Shown piece by piece: positions 11,301 to 22,209 of a DNA stretch of 64,000 nucleotides. The translations under genes and the position numbers were made by a program. Each line of letters starts with the position of its first letter. The stretch's first letter is position 1. The notes under the pieces are model-generated. The model made no database searches. It saw only the letters and a list, made by a program, of their open reading frames with translations, and was not told the DNA's origin. Location: the NCBI RefSeq assembly GCF_018320785.1, contig NC_054868.1, positions 336,885 through 400,884 of the forward strand, given 5' to 3'. This DNA comes from Cheilinus undulatus. Taxonomy: Eukaryota > Chordata > Actinopteri > Labriformes > Labridae.

Positions 11301-13661
11301 GGTTTATGGAACTGATATAGTAAGACATACAGCCCGTTTTACTGTCATTAAGCGTGAGGCAGGATTCTGAGAGCCAATCAGAAATCTTGGTTATAGCTTA
11401 TTTTTGTAGCCACTTCCTGCCATTCTTTTCAATGTGCATAAATGATGGTGTCATCTGCACATTTGAGTTTCAACTTCTGGGCAGACGAGTGGTCACTCAT
11501 TAACATATAGGCTAAATAAGAGAGGTCCTAAGACCGATCCTTGTGGGACACCAACACCACAGTTAATAAATGATGATGTCCCATTTCCAGCACGTGTACA
11601 CTGTCTCCTCGTTGTTAGATAGGACTCCATTTAATGGCATTTTCAGAGAAGTTAAGATTTGACAACCTTGAGAGCAGAACATTGTAATTGACCGTATCAA
11701 AAGCTTTTCTCAAGTCCAAAAGTACCGCCCCCACTGCATTCCCGCTATCAAGTTTTAAATTAATTTTTTCAGCAGCCATTTCAGTTGAACTTTTTTTTTT
11801 TCTGGAACCAAACTGCATGGGATGAAGTGATGTTTCAGCTGAGTTTAGAAAGTCAGTTAGTTGTTCAGCGGCTGCTTTGTTAAGCAATTTTGGATACTAA
11901 TGATTGGTCTGTAGTTATTTATAACAGCTGGATCTCCTGTCTTAAAGATGGGGACAACAGCTGCAGACTTCCATGCATTTGGAGATAGTGACCAGGTGTG
12001 TTATAGGAGTGCTGAACAGGGCTTTTTTAAAATAAGTTGAGTCCCAGTGACACACATCTTTAGCTCTTGAGGTCTTCGGGGATCTTGACACTTTTCTATT
12101 TTTTTCCTCTTGGACTTCCCTGATATTAAAAATCATTGTTTCTGGGATGGAGTTGATATTTTTGTAATTCTTGTGCCGAATGTAGATGCCAGATTCTGCA
12201 CCGAATCACTGGTTAAAACTTCTATCCTATTCCCTGATTCTGTTTTTCAGTCTTTGTTCATTTATTGATATTATTCCATATAGTTTTTCTATTTCCTCTT
12301 TAATGATATCCATAAAGAAACTGGCCTTCGCCTTTCTCATTTGTAATTCATCTTTTTCCCTCCCTTCAGGTCTACTTCAAGGCCAAGTTCAAGTACTCAC
12401 CTGCCCTGCTCAGGTACAGGTAAGTCCATCCAGCATCCTCATACAAGGTCCCTGATTCCTCATAAAACTGGGCGTATGACTGAAGTCTAGATATTTCTGT
12501 AGAGATCAGCAGTGTGGATGCTTCTTAAAGATCTAGTCTAAACCAGGTTTCTCCTGGTCCCCCTCTCTGCAGACTCCCTCTGTATCTGGTCTTCCTGGTC
12601 GTCAGTCTCCTCTTCCTCGTGGTTAATCTGGTCTGCGCCCTGCTGGTCAAAATGACCGTTGCTGACGTGAAAACCATCGTCCTGGTGAGGGTCACCATCA
12701 ACGACAGTCTGTTTGTCCTCTGCGCCGTCTCGCTGTCCGTCTGCCTCTACAAGGTGGCCAAGATGTCTCTGGCCAACATCTACCTGGAGTCCAAGGTAGG
12801 GGACGGGGTTTTCCCGAGGAGCTAAAGCCTTTCTGAGATTAACAGTGACCGTTTAGCCTCATAGTCCAGGTTTTAACAGACTAACTGTAACACCCTACCT
12901 TTGTCTCTAGGGGACGTCGGTCTGCCAGGTGACCCTGATCGGCATCACGGTGGTGTTGCTGTACTCGTCCCGAGCGTGTTATAACCTCGTGGTGCTCGCC
13001 CTCACCGACATCGAGACCATCAACTCGTTCGACTACGACTGGTACAACGTCTCAGACCAGGTGACGTGGTTTACCTTAGGGCCAGCTCATAGGAGGGCGT
13101 GGCCGTTGCCTGACCTTTGATTTGACCTCTTCCTCCAGGCGGACTTGCGGTCGTCGCTGGGAGACGCCGGTTACATCGTGTTTGGGGTGATTCTGTTCGT
13201 CTGGGAGCTCCTGCCCACCTCGCTGGTCGTCTTCTTCTTCAGGGTCAGACGGCCGCCACAGGAAAGGGTGAGTCACGTCACGCCAGTCCAGGCTTCGCCC
13301 TGCCGTCTTCAGTCGTTCCTGATAAGTCTTCTCTCTCCACAGAGCACCGTCGGGATACCGAACCACGTCCTCTCCTCCAGAGGTTATTTCTTTGACAACC
13401 CTCGCCGGTACGACAGCGACGACGACCTGGCGTGGAGCATCCCTCCCCAGAATGCCTCAGCAAGGTACCAGGAAAACACGCCAGTTTTTACTAAAACCCC
13501 AAGGTAGCGATGTCTCTAAACCTGTACCGTCTCTCTGCAGTCTCTCGTCTGATTGCTACGACTGGGGCAGCCGCCACAGCAGCTTCACCGTTCACACCAA
13601 CGGGGACGAGCAGCGCCTCACCACCACCGCCACCGCCGGGGAGCTCCACCCTTACCCATAA
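7942..13661 (+). CDS. gpr137b: GPR137B-like seven-pass lysosomal membrane protein (whole gene)
   Basis: Seven coding exons (7942-8349, 12370-12419, 12573-12795, 12911-13060, 13139-13267, 13343-13464, 13541-13661) join in phase to 400 aa; human GPR137B is 399 aa. GPR137B is an orphan seven-transmembrane protein of the lysosome, reported to influence Rag GTPase/mTORC1 signalling. Seven hydrophobic segments lie roughly at residues 41-66, 75-98, 105-130, 154-178, 190-213, 232-258 and 285-308. Family hallmarks are LVLRYRHKR after TM1, [19 protein letters not shown] and the tail motif [25 protein letters not shown] after TM3 favours GPR137B over GPR137C. A CAG-encoded Q6 run (residues 12-17) and an N-glycosylation sequon NGS (21-23) precede TM1. 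The ATG at 7942 is the first in this frame next to the conserved N-terminus. Intron 1 (4 kb) is mostly minisatellite; the others are short. Confidence 0.95.
8523..11306 (+). repeat. 34-bp minisatellite in gpr137b intron 1, about 82 copies
   Basis: The unit reads AGGTTTAAACCAGAATAAAC followed by TCAGTCTCTTCTCC. Two alternating subtypes differ by TCTTCTCC or TCTACTCC, and a 33-bp form has lost one T (GGTTAAACC). Each unit carries the palindrome GTTTAAAC, a sense AATAAA, and a pyrimidine run ending CCAG that resembles a splice acceptor. The array starts about 170 bp after the exon 1 donor. Confidence 0.97.
11310..12190 (-). mobile_element. Degenerate non-LTR retrotransposon (reverse transcriptase remnant)
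   Basis: On the minus strand, broken frames read RT-domain motifs in the proper order: [25 protein letters not shown] (about 11890-11960), [20 protein letters not shown] (11640-11735) and [19 protein letters not shown] (about 11500-11560). Several frameshifts and stops show it is dead. It probably belongs to the L2/Rex group, but the clade cannot be fixed by eye. It lies antisense in gpr137b intron 1, directly after the 34-bp array. Confidence 0.85.
12370..12419 (+). CDS. gpr137b: gpr137b exon 2
   Basis: [16 protein letters not shown], 50 nt, acceptor CTTCAG and donor GTAAGT; ends with two bases of an Arg codon. Confidence 0.95.
12573..12795 (+). CDS. gpr137b: gpr137b exon 3
   Basis: TM4 and TM5, from [10 protein letters not shown] to NIYLESK; acceptor CTGCAG, donor GTAGGG, ends in phase 0. 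Confidence 0.95.
12911..13060 (+). CDS. gpr137b: gpr137b exon 4
   Basis: TM6 and following loop, from [11 protein letters not shown] to [10 protein letters not shown]; 50 whole codons, donor GTGACG. Confidence 0.95.
13139..13267 (+). CDS. gpr137b: gpr137b exon 5
   Basis: TM7, from [12 protein letters not shown] to [11 protein letters not shown]; 43 whole codons, donor GTGAGT. Confidence 0.95.
13343..13464 (+). CDS. gpr137b: gpr137b exon 6
   Basis: Cytosolic tail with the family signature [16 protein letters not shown]; donor GTACCA after AG of a split Ser codon. Confidence 0.95.
13541..13661 (+). CDS. gpr137b: gpr137b exon 7 (stop)
   Basis: Starts [11 protein letters not shown], matching the YYDWG tail of GPR137B, and ends ELHPYP then TAA at 13659-13661. 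Confidence 0.93.
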
Positions 13662-13877
13662 TCCCCCTCTCTTTCTTCACTGTACAGCACCACTCAGCAC
13701 TTTGACCACTTCTTATTTATGGTGTTTTTCTCAGCCATGATGTTAGTAGAGAAAACAGAAGAACGTCCAGCAGAGCTCCTGCACACGGCCGAGAACGTTC
13801 TGGTTTTATAAAGACCACTAAAGTAATCACCGATCATCAATGATAGGACCAGGTCTGCAGACTAATCTCCTTCCTCC

Positions 13878-14050
13878 CTTTGATCACTCTAACCCCTTAC
13901 CCTTTGGCCTCCCTCACAAACTTCCCTTAGTCCAGAATTCTGCCGCCTGTATCATCTCCAGAACCCGGTCCAGTACTCCCATCAGTCCTGTTCTCCAGCA
14001 GCTCCACTGGCTCCTGGTCTACTACTTCATTAAGACTGTGCTCCCAAGTC
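13878..14050 (+). mobile_element. LINE ORF2 C-terminal fragment
   Basis: The plus strand reads FGLPHKLPLVQNSAACIISR and PISPVLQQLHWLLVYY, the well-known post-RT segment of L2/Rex-like LINEs (VQNSAAR...TRT...HITPVL..LHWLPV). Only this short piece survives, and it runs straight into the 12-bp array. Confidence 0.85.
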
Positions 14051-14055
14051 TCCCC

Positions 14056-15788
14056 TTAACCCTCAGTCTAACCCTCAGTCTAACCCTCAGTCTAACCCTC
14101 AGTCTTACCCTCAGTCTAACCCTCAGTCTAACCCTCAGTCTTACCCTCAGTCTCAACCCTCAGTCTAACCCTCAGTCTAACCCTCCGTCTTACCCTCAGT
14201 CTAACCCTCAGTCTAACCCTCAGTCTTACCCTCAGTCTCAACCCTCAGTCTAACCCTCAGTCTAACCCTCAGTCTAACCCTCAGTCTTACCCTCAGTCTT
14301 ACCCTCAGTCTAACCCTCAGTCTAACCCTCAGTCTGACCCTCAGTCTAACCCTCAGTCTGACCCTCAGTCTAACCCTCAGTCTAACCCTCAGTCTAACCC
14401 TCAGTCTTACCCTCAGTCTCAACCCTCAGTCTAACCCTCAGTCTAACCCTCAGTCTAACCCTCAGTCTTACCCTCAGTCTCAACCCTCAGTCTAACCCTC
14501 AGTCTAACCCTCAGTCTAACCCTCAGTCTTACCCTCAGTCTCAACCCTCAGTCTAACCCTCAGTCTAACCCTCAGTCTTACCCTCAGTCTAACCCTCAGT
14601 CTAACCCTCAGTCTTACCCTCAGTCTCAACCCTCAGTCTAACCCTCAGTCTAACCCTCAGTCTAACCCTCAGTCTTACCCTCAGTCTTACCCTCAGTCTC
14701 AACCCTCAGTCTAACCCTCAGTCTAACCCTCAGTCTTACCCTCAGTCTCAACCCTCAGTCTAACCCTCAGTCTAACCCTCAGTCTAACCCTCAGTCTAAC
14801 CCTCAGTCTTACCCTCAGTCTCAACCCTCAGTCTAACCCTCAGTCTAACCCTCAGTCTAACCCTCAGTCTTACCCTCAGTCTTACCCTCAGTCTCAACCC
14901 TCAGTCTGACCCTCAGTCTCAACCCTCAGTCTAACCCTCAGTCTAACCCTCAGTCTAACCCTCAGTCTAACCCTCAGTCTTACCCTCAGTCTCAACCCTC
15001 AGTCTTACCCTCAGTCTTACCCTCAGTCTTACCCTCAGTCTTACCCTCAGTCTGACCCTCAGTCTGACCCTCAGTCTGACCCTCAGTCTAACCCTCAGTC
15101 TAACTCTCAGTCTAACCCTCAGTCTTACCCTCAGTCTAACCCTCAGTCTAACCCTCAGTCTAACCCTCAGTCTAACCCTCAGTCTAACCCTCAGTCTAAC
15201 CCTCAGTCTAACCCTCAGTCTAACCCTCAGTCTAACCCTCAGTCTTACCCTCAGTCTAACCCTCAGTCTAACCCTCAGTCTTACCCTCAGTCTAACCCTC
15301 AGTCTTACCCTCAGTCTTACCCTCAGTCTAACCCTCAGTCTTACCCTCAGTCTAACCCTCAGTCTTACCCTCAGTCTAACCCTCAGTCTTACCCTCAGTC
15401 TAACCCTCAGTCTAACCCTCAGTCTAATCCTCAGTCTAACCCTCAGTCTAACCCTCAGTCTAACCCTCAGTCTAATCCTCAGTCTAACCCTCAGTCTTAC
15501 CCTCAGTCTTACCCTCAGTCTAACCCTCAGTCTAACCCTCAGTCTCAACCCTCAGTCTAACCCTCAGTCTAACCCTCAGTCTAACCCTCAGTCTTACCCT
15601 CAGTCTTACCCTCAGTCTAACCCTCAGTCTAACCCTCAGTCTTACCCTCAGTCTGACCCTCAGTCTGACCCTCAGTCTAACCCTCAGTCTAACCCTCAGT
15701 CTAACCCTCAGTCTAACCCTCAGTCTAACCCTCAGTCTAATCCTCAGTCTAACCCTCAGTCTTACCCTCAGTCTTACCCTCAGTCTTA
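14056..15788 (+). repeat. 12-bp minisatellite (TAACCCTCAGTC), about 144 copies
   Basis: The unit is CTAACCCTCAGT. Variants substitute CTTACCC, CTGACCC, CTCAACCC (13-mer) and CTAATCC. Antisense frames give endless Arg-Leu-Arg-Val repeats, which are not genes. It begins exactly where the LINE fragment stops being recognisable. Confidence 0.97.
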
Positions 15789-17520
15789 ACTTGCCCCTCT
15801 AAACAGAGAGTAAGGACCATCTGGTGACTCAGAAGTGGGACATCCCTTTATAACAGTTAGTATTTCAGACTGTAGAGGGCAGTAATGTGCCAAAATGGCA
15901 TAGTCTGTTGATTCAGAGGAAGAAGAAGAACATGTTAATATTCAACCAGATAACATGTATAAACACCACAACCACGGACATGTTCAGCTGAAAGTCACCG
16001 TATAACACGACCATTAGCTAACGCCAAACACCAGCTGTAACTCGTAGACTTGTCCGTGACGGAACGGTTACCGGCTTAAAAAAGGCAAATAATCCCCTTT
16101 TATCTCATATTTTGTCTTATTTAAACTCATTAAATGTTTTTTTAGTACTTTAACTGTTAAAGATCATGATTTTAACTCGTTTAATCTCAGACTCAATATC
16201 ATCAATGTTACGTTTTTCTTCGCTGTGATTCGTTAGCGGTGAAGATGAGGTTGACAGTCTATCTTTTACCCTTAGGTCCTCAGTCCGATACCCCCAGTCT
16301 AATACCGTCTGTGCAGGAGTTCTGCTTCTCTGACGTTTGTAGACGATGTAGTGATGAATGTTTGAGGAGATTTTCAGACTCAGCGGTGGAATATCTGATG
16401 TGAATGTCCTCCTTTCTAGATTCTTCTGCAGTTAAATGGGACCCTTAGTTTCCATCCTAGCATGAATCTGGAGCTTCTAGACTCATCCGTGTTTAAATTA
16501 TGTCAGCTGAGATTCTCCTCTGAGTCTGAATCTCCTGGGTTATTGAATGAAACTGAAGTGAATCCCTCAGACTGGTGCACGTTTGCTGATTCAGCATCAT
16601 TCATTCTGGTGTAAATATGAAGGCAGACAGATGAAAACCTCTGTGTTGTTTTGATGTTTGATTTAAAATATCAGAAAACACTAAATGCCAGTTTAAATTA
16701 CTGCTAACTCTGTGAATGATGGGTTTCTGGATGATTCCGTCTTTTCCAGAGCTGTAGAAAAACATCACATTAGTTCAATCAGGCTTTTCTGACTTTACCC
16801 ATCATGTTCACATGAGATCTGTACGGTGGCTGACAAGGGTCAAAAACCTGCATCAGATGTTACTGACGTGGAGGCAGGAGAGGAATCGTGCTCAGGTGTG
16901 ATTCTAACCACACGGCTCACCTGTTCGCTCTCTCTCTCTGAAATCCTGACTTTTTCATTTGAGTGTTTTCCATGCCGGTTATTTTGGCGTTGGCCGAGTG
17001 TTGGCCCTCGCTGGTCGCCGTAGATTTGTCACATCTGGGTAAAAGTGGAGAGAACAACATTTAAAGTCTATATTTGTAACAGACGCAGGTTTTGTAAGAT
17101 ATTTGTACAGCTGTAGTCTCACTCATGGTGGATTTATTGATTGATTTTGTGTTTGTGACGTGTCCACACACAAAGTAACGCCTTGATTAAAACCATTGAC
17201 CAATCAGATGTGGTTGTCTCTTTGACTCTTTACTAGAGACTCGCCCCCCGCTCAGAGGGGGAATCGAGAGAACCCAGACCTCAGACTCGTACCAAAGGCT
17301 TCGCACTTGGCTGGAAACCCTGCCCCCATGTCTGCAGGAAGAGATAAACCCCGCCCCCCCGCCTGTAGGAACAGATAAACCCCGCCCCCATGTCTGCAGA
17401 AACTGAACCTCATCATCTGCAAAAAGCAGAGACCAAACTCTGACCCCCCAAACCAGCTGCTCCTGGAGACCCTGTCCCTGAAATTCTTCTTAAAACCAGG
17501 TCAGGTATGGGGGGGGCGCC
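15789..17520. other. Possible gpr137b 3' UTR or intergenic; no exon seen
   Basis: Non-repetitive sequence with no coding exon. If the poly(A) site near 17191 is genuine, this is 3' UTR. 17318-17402 holds three imperfect copies of GATAAACCCCGCCCC with CATGTCTGCAGG. Confidence 0.35.
17186..17191 (+). terminator. gpr137b: Candidate gpr137b poly(A) signal ATTAAA
   Basis: ATTAAA is followed 15-30 nt later by GT/T-rich GATGTGGTTGTCTCTTTG, the usual downstream-element layout. This would give a 3.5-kb 3' UTR containing the 12-bp array. Weak evidence; an ATTAAA at about 16127 is an alternative. Confidence 0.25.
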
Positions 17521-18800
17521 TTGGACCTGGACTGTCCTCCAGGCCTGCTCCAGGTCCAGGTGCATCTCTCCAGGCTTCCTCCCAGCTGCTCAATCCACGG
17601 TCGCCCACCACGTCTGGACCAGGTCCAAGGCACCCAGAATGAAGTGAACTGGATCAAGCCCAGGAGGGTGAGCCAGGTACCTGTAGAAGAACAGCTGCTG
17701 TCCCCGTATTAGTCAGCTGACCCTCCCTATCTTCGCTCTCCTGATCCCGTCTGTGGTAGACACCCAGTCTAACAGGAAGTGAAGAAGTCGCCGCCTCTGA
17801 CCAGCAACCAGGCCTCACAAGAGTCTAGTAAGACCAGGAGGACCAAGGACCCAAAGACTCTGACTTCGGTCTGCATGCTCAGATACCGGGAACGCCACTG
17901 TGTCAGCGAACCCATCGCCCCACACAGGTACTGAGGAGCGTAGCACAGTGTTACTCAACCAAAGAGCCAAAGAGTGGAAAATACCTTTGCTACAGCCACA
18001 ATCTAAGAGGTGGAAAGTGGCAAAAACGGCTTAAAGTAGCATTAACAAGAAGTTAAAGGTGGCAAAAATGGTCAAAAAGCAACAAAAATGGGTGAAAATG
18101 GGGAGGAAGTGCCAGAAAGTAGCAAAAATGGGTGAGGAGTGACAAAAATGAGTTACAGGTGGCAAAAAATGGTCCAAAAATGGCAAAAAAACAAGTGAAA
18201 AGTGACTAAAATGGGCAAAAAAATAGGAAACAAGTGGAATTTAATGGCATATGGTAGTTTAAATCAGATAAAAGATGTAAAAAAATAGGTAAAAATTTGC
18301 AAAAGAAAGTGTCAAAAAGTGGTATTTAATGGAAAGAGGTAGCTTTAATGAGATGAACGTGTGCAAAAATGGTGAAAAGGGGCAGAAAAGTTTCCCTTTC
18401 TGAAGGTTTTCTGGGGAATAATATTTCAATGAAGACATAAAAGAGGAACAAGTGGCTCCAGAGCCACAGGTTGAGTATCACTGGCGTGGGGCAAAGACAC
18501 GCCCTTCTCACCTCAGAATCCACGGGAAGGGGTCAGAGGTGGACCACCACAGCACTCTCTGGACCAGAACACAGGGCAGATATCAGCTGGATGATCCCAT
18601 GGAGCTCCAGAGTCCTCCAGAAGGCATCTCTACCCACAGAGCCAGACGCCTTCTGGAGGTCCACAAACAACGGCCTACTGAGAAGCACTCAGGGAGGACC
18701 TGAAGTGCCCGGATGTGGTCTACCGTAGACCTCCTGTAAAGCCAGACTGTCCAGGGGTCCTGGTCTTTAGTGTCAGCAGCAGCAGTGGTGGGACCTTGGC
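17520..18800 (-). mobile_element. RTE-type LINE remnant, split by a hAT element
   Basis: Read on the minus strand, 18800 to 18484 gives degenerate RT text (TVDHIRALQVLPE, TESAV, VRRACLCPT for the usual VRQGCVLAP). 17937 down to about 17720 gives YLSMQTKVRVFGSLVL and CEAWLL, matching the post-RT LPVLLYGCETW region of RTE-X LINEs. Stops and frameshifts are present. The hAT at 17946-18483 lies between the two halves. Confidence 0.75.
17946..18483 (+). mobile_element. Non-autonomous hAT-like element, family CAGTG, copy i
   Basis: TIRs are CAGTGTTACTCAACC on the left and GGTTGAGTATCACTG on the right. Flanks GCGTAGCA and GCGTGGGG agree at 5 of 8 positions, a decayed 8-bp target duplication. The interior is built of GTGGCAAAAATGGG-like words and codes for nothing. 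Confidence 0.85.
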
Positions 18801-19208
18801 TGTGAGAGAAGAGTGACTGTGTGGCAGGAAAAATGAAGCTAGACGATCAGAGATGTTCAGAAATATTTATTTCAATAAATAAAGCCGACAGGTTCACACA
18901 TCAGCGAGGTGCAACGGTTCAGAAAGACCTGAAAACAAACGAGTGCTGCCTTCAACAAACTTTACAGATTTCAGTCCAACAAGGAGAGCGGAAACGTCTG
19001 AGGCTGACTCTTAGTCTTGTCTTTTTTTAACAAGGGTTTAGTTTTAAGGCTGGCGAGCAGACGGAGCATGGCGTCCGGCGGCTGGAGGGCATGCAAGGGC
19101 CAGAAGAAGCATGCACACATCACACACACACATCACACACACACTCTAAAAAACCTCTGAAAATAAACCTCTGAAAATAAACCCCTGTGTACGTCTCTGA
19201 TTCATCTG
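18801..19208. other. Intergenic, no gene seen
   Basis: Contains AATAAATAAA at about 18876-18885 and a short CA-rich run at 19112-19144. No exon recognised. Confidence 0.4.
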
Positions 19209-19617
19209 GCTGTCCTAGTGGACCAGGTTTTAGCGTCTCTGCGAGGGTTTCTGGGGTGGTCTCCTCCTCCAGGATGATGGCGGCTGAATCTGGCTGTCCT
19301 AGTGGACCAGGTTTTAGCGTCTCTGCGAGGGTTTCTGGGGTGGTCTCTCCTCCAGGATGATGGCGGCTGAATCTGGCTGTCCTAGTGGACCAGGTTTTAG
19401 CGTCTCAGCGAGGGTTTCTGGGGTGGTCTCTCCTCCAGGATGATGGCGGCTGAATCTGGCTGTCCTAGTGGACCAGGTTTTAGCGTCTCAGCGAGGGTTT
19501 CTGGGGTGGTCTCTCCTCCAGGATGATGGCGGCTGAATCTGGCTGTCCTAGTGGACCAGGTTTTAGCGTCTCTGCGAGGGTTTCTGGGGTGGTCTCTCCT
19601 CCAGGATGATGGCGGCC
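19209..19617 (+). repeat. 83-bp tandem repeat, about 5 copies
   Basis: Units begin CTGGCTGTCCTAGTGGACCA and end CCAGGATGATGGCGGCTGAA. They are nearly identical; the first has one extra TCC. Each unit carries ATGGCGGC, the core of the YY1 site. Confidence 0.93.
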
Positions 19618-19755
19618 GTGGCCAGAGGCTGCAGGTTTAGTGGTGAACCGTCTGAGAAATCTGGGAATGCAGAGTCTCAAGAACACTGAGAGGAATTCTT
19701 CAAATGCTACATAAAAATCTTAAAGATCAACTCATTAGAATTTCAGGCTTTAGGT

Positions 19756-20713
19756 CATGGGTGTCAAACTCAAGGCCCGGGGGCCAAATCTGGCCTGTGG
19801 AATGATTATATCCGGCCCGCAGGATCATTCCATATTTGTAGTCTAACTGGTCCACCAGTATGAGGTCTGCAGATTTACTCCAGTATTATAATGTAAACTT
19901 CAACTTGATGACTTCAAATATCCGTGTTTAGCCATCAAGAGACTGAAAAAGTAAAAAGTAAAGACTAAGAGAGATTTTATAAAAAGTCAAGACTGTGGGC
20001 AAAGACATTAATGTGGTTGATTTTATATTTTCAATTTTGCATCTCAATATTACAACTCAAACTTATGATTTTGACTTTTGATTTCATACTTTGACCTTTT
20101 CATTTTTATCTTTTAGATTCCCAATTTTTAATTTTAAGTCATGTTTTGAGCTTTTCAACTCTTTAATCTTTAATCCCATATTTGACTTTTAAAACATGAT
20201 TTCATTTCTTTCTCATATTCTGACCTTTTAAATAACTATTTTTTACTTTTCATATCATATTTTGACCTTTTACTCTCCCAAATTTAAATTTAAGTCATAT
20301 TTTTAACTTTTTAACTCATCATTTTGAATTCTAGCTCATATTTTGATATTTTTAACTCCTAATTTTTTACTTTTTCATCCCATAATTTGAACTATCAGAC
20401 TCTTAATTCGAACTCATGATTTCAACAAGCTCCTCATATATTTGCTCTTTAAAAACATTTTTCTATTTTGAATATCGTGTTCTGATCTTTTGAACTAATA
20501 AGTTGGAATTTTTATCTCAGATTTGAGCCTTTAAACTTCTTATTTTAACTTCTTTGAATTTCTAAATGATGGTTCACCAGTGCTGTTTTTCATATTTTAT
20601 TTCTGGTGAAAATGAGGTTGACAGTTTAAGGTTAAATGTTGACCCTGTTAGGACCTCAGGTTAGACCTAAATCCCAAATCAGGCCCCTTCTGTGACTGAG
20701 TTTGACACCCCTG
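19756..20713. mobile_element. hAT-like element with perfect 8-bp target duplication
   Basis: Left end CATGGGTGTCAAACTCA and right end TGAGTTTGACACCCCTG are near-perfect inverted termini. The flanks CTTTAGGT (19748-19755) and CTTTAGGT (20714-20721) are identical, the 8-bp duplication of hAT transposons. The 958-bp interior is AT-rich 'TTTTGACTTTT' text with no transposase, hence non-autonomous. Confidence 0.92.
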
Positions 20714-20721
20714 CTTTAGGT

Positions 20722-21723
20722 CAAAGTTGAAGGTCATCGGGCCTCATGTTCATCATGAGATTCAGTGACTAATCGGAGGTTTTACTGATATGTTTGCAGA
20801 AACGTGCACTCCTAAATAACTGAGTTCTTTAGATTTTAGATGGAGTGGCTGTGGGTCATGGATGTCCATCTGTTGTTTGTTTAGAAGATATCGTATGAAG
20901 GGAAGTTCAACGAGCCTCATGTTCATCCCTCACTGGCCAACAGCTAGCTTTCAGAGTTTTTCTCCAAACTTTGCACAATTATCCTCTTTGACTCAAGGAT
21001 GAACATCCATTCTGGAGGTTGAGGGTCAGAAGTCAAGGTCACCGAGCCTCATGTTGTTTTTCTCAAAAACACGTTCAGGGATTCCTCTCTAACGTCGGAT
21101 AAACGTTTTCCCTGCTCAGGGATAATCTCTGATTTTAAAGGCCACAGATGAAGCTCATGGTCGCGCTCATCTCTGGTAGAAATGTCCGCTGAGACTGGAG
21201 GATGAACAGGTTAGACTTTGGAGGTAACTGGGCCTGATGTCTGGTCCTCCCTACCACAGAGACCAGCCCAGCCCTTCTTCTTCTGGACCCTCCTGTCCAT
21301 CCACTGTCTGGTCCCTGAACGCCTCACAGAGGTGTAGACCTGTCAGCCAGGCGGGCCGCTTTAAAATAAAGTGGACTAAAAAGTAAAATATCAACTAATT
21401 TAACCTAAAAACAGATTCTCTGACTTCTTCATGTTTGACTTTTCCACATAAATATCAAAGTAAAGAGCCATAAATTCTGAAGGTTTTTATATTTGCAATA
21501 ACAGAATTATTCAGGAGATTCTTTTAAATATTTGTCCTGGAATTCTTAAAGCAAAGCTCGAACAGACGTCTTAATAAAACACAAAAATCTCAGGTCAGTT
21601 TTAATATTAAACCACTAAAGTCAAACTTAAACTCTCCCTCTACATCAAACAAAAAACTCAAACTAGGCAACGGAAAAATCAAATCTTTGGTCCACACCAA
21701 ACTTCAGCTGTAGAGGAAAACAA
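20722..21723. other. Intergenic, no gene seen
   Basis: Contains repeated phrases such as GGGCCTCATGTTCATC and GAGCCTCATGTT, which suggest a degenerate dispersed repeat. No exon was recognised. Confidence 0.4.
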
Positions 21724-22080
21724 ACAGGTCAGAATCCAACCGTCTGTCCTCCGCCGCCGTTTCTTCACCTTTATATACCAATAACTTTATTTAAACAGGT
21801 CAGAATCCAACCGTCTGTCCTCCGCCGCCGTTTCTTCACTTTTATATACCAATAACTTTATTTAAACAGGTCAGAATCCAACCGTCTGTCCTCCGCCGCC
21901 GTTTCTTCACCTTTATATACCAATAACTTTATTTAAACAGGTCAGAATCCAACCGTCTGTCCTCCGCCGCCGTTTCTTCACCTTTATATACCAATAACTT
22001 TATTTAAACAGGTCAGAATCCAACCATCTGTCCTCCGCCGCCGTTTCTTCAACTTTATATACCAATAACTTTATTTAAAC
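21724..22080 (+). repeat. 71-bp tandem repeat, 5 copies
   Basis: Units start AAACAGGTCAGAATCCAACC, pass through CCTCCGCCGCCGTTTCTTCA and end TATATACCAATAACTTTATT. The copies differ by only one or two bases, so the expansion is recent. Confidence 0.95.
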
Positions 22081-22209
22081 AAACATTGGCAGCCAAAAAC
22101 ATGCCGGCCAATCAGGAGGGATTAATACCTCACATTAGAGAGACAGAACTCCCAGTCTGATAGCAGAACTCTCCTCTGATTCTAACAGCAGCTAAACCAT
22201 CGCTCCCCT

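Noticed and set aside
14967..15548. Arg-Leu-Arg-Val repeat ORFs on the minus strand
   Set aside because: Translation of the 12-bp minisatellite; no start context or homology.
14056..15788. Interstitial telomere tract
   Set aside because: TAACCC occurs only once per 12-bp unit, separated by TCAGTC; not a TTAGGG-type tandem.
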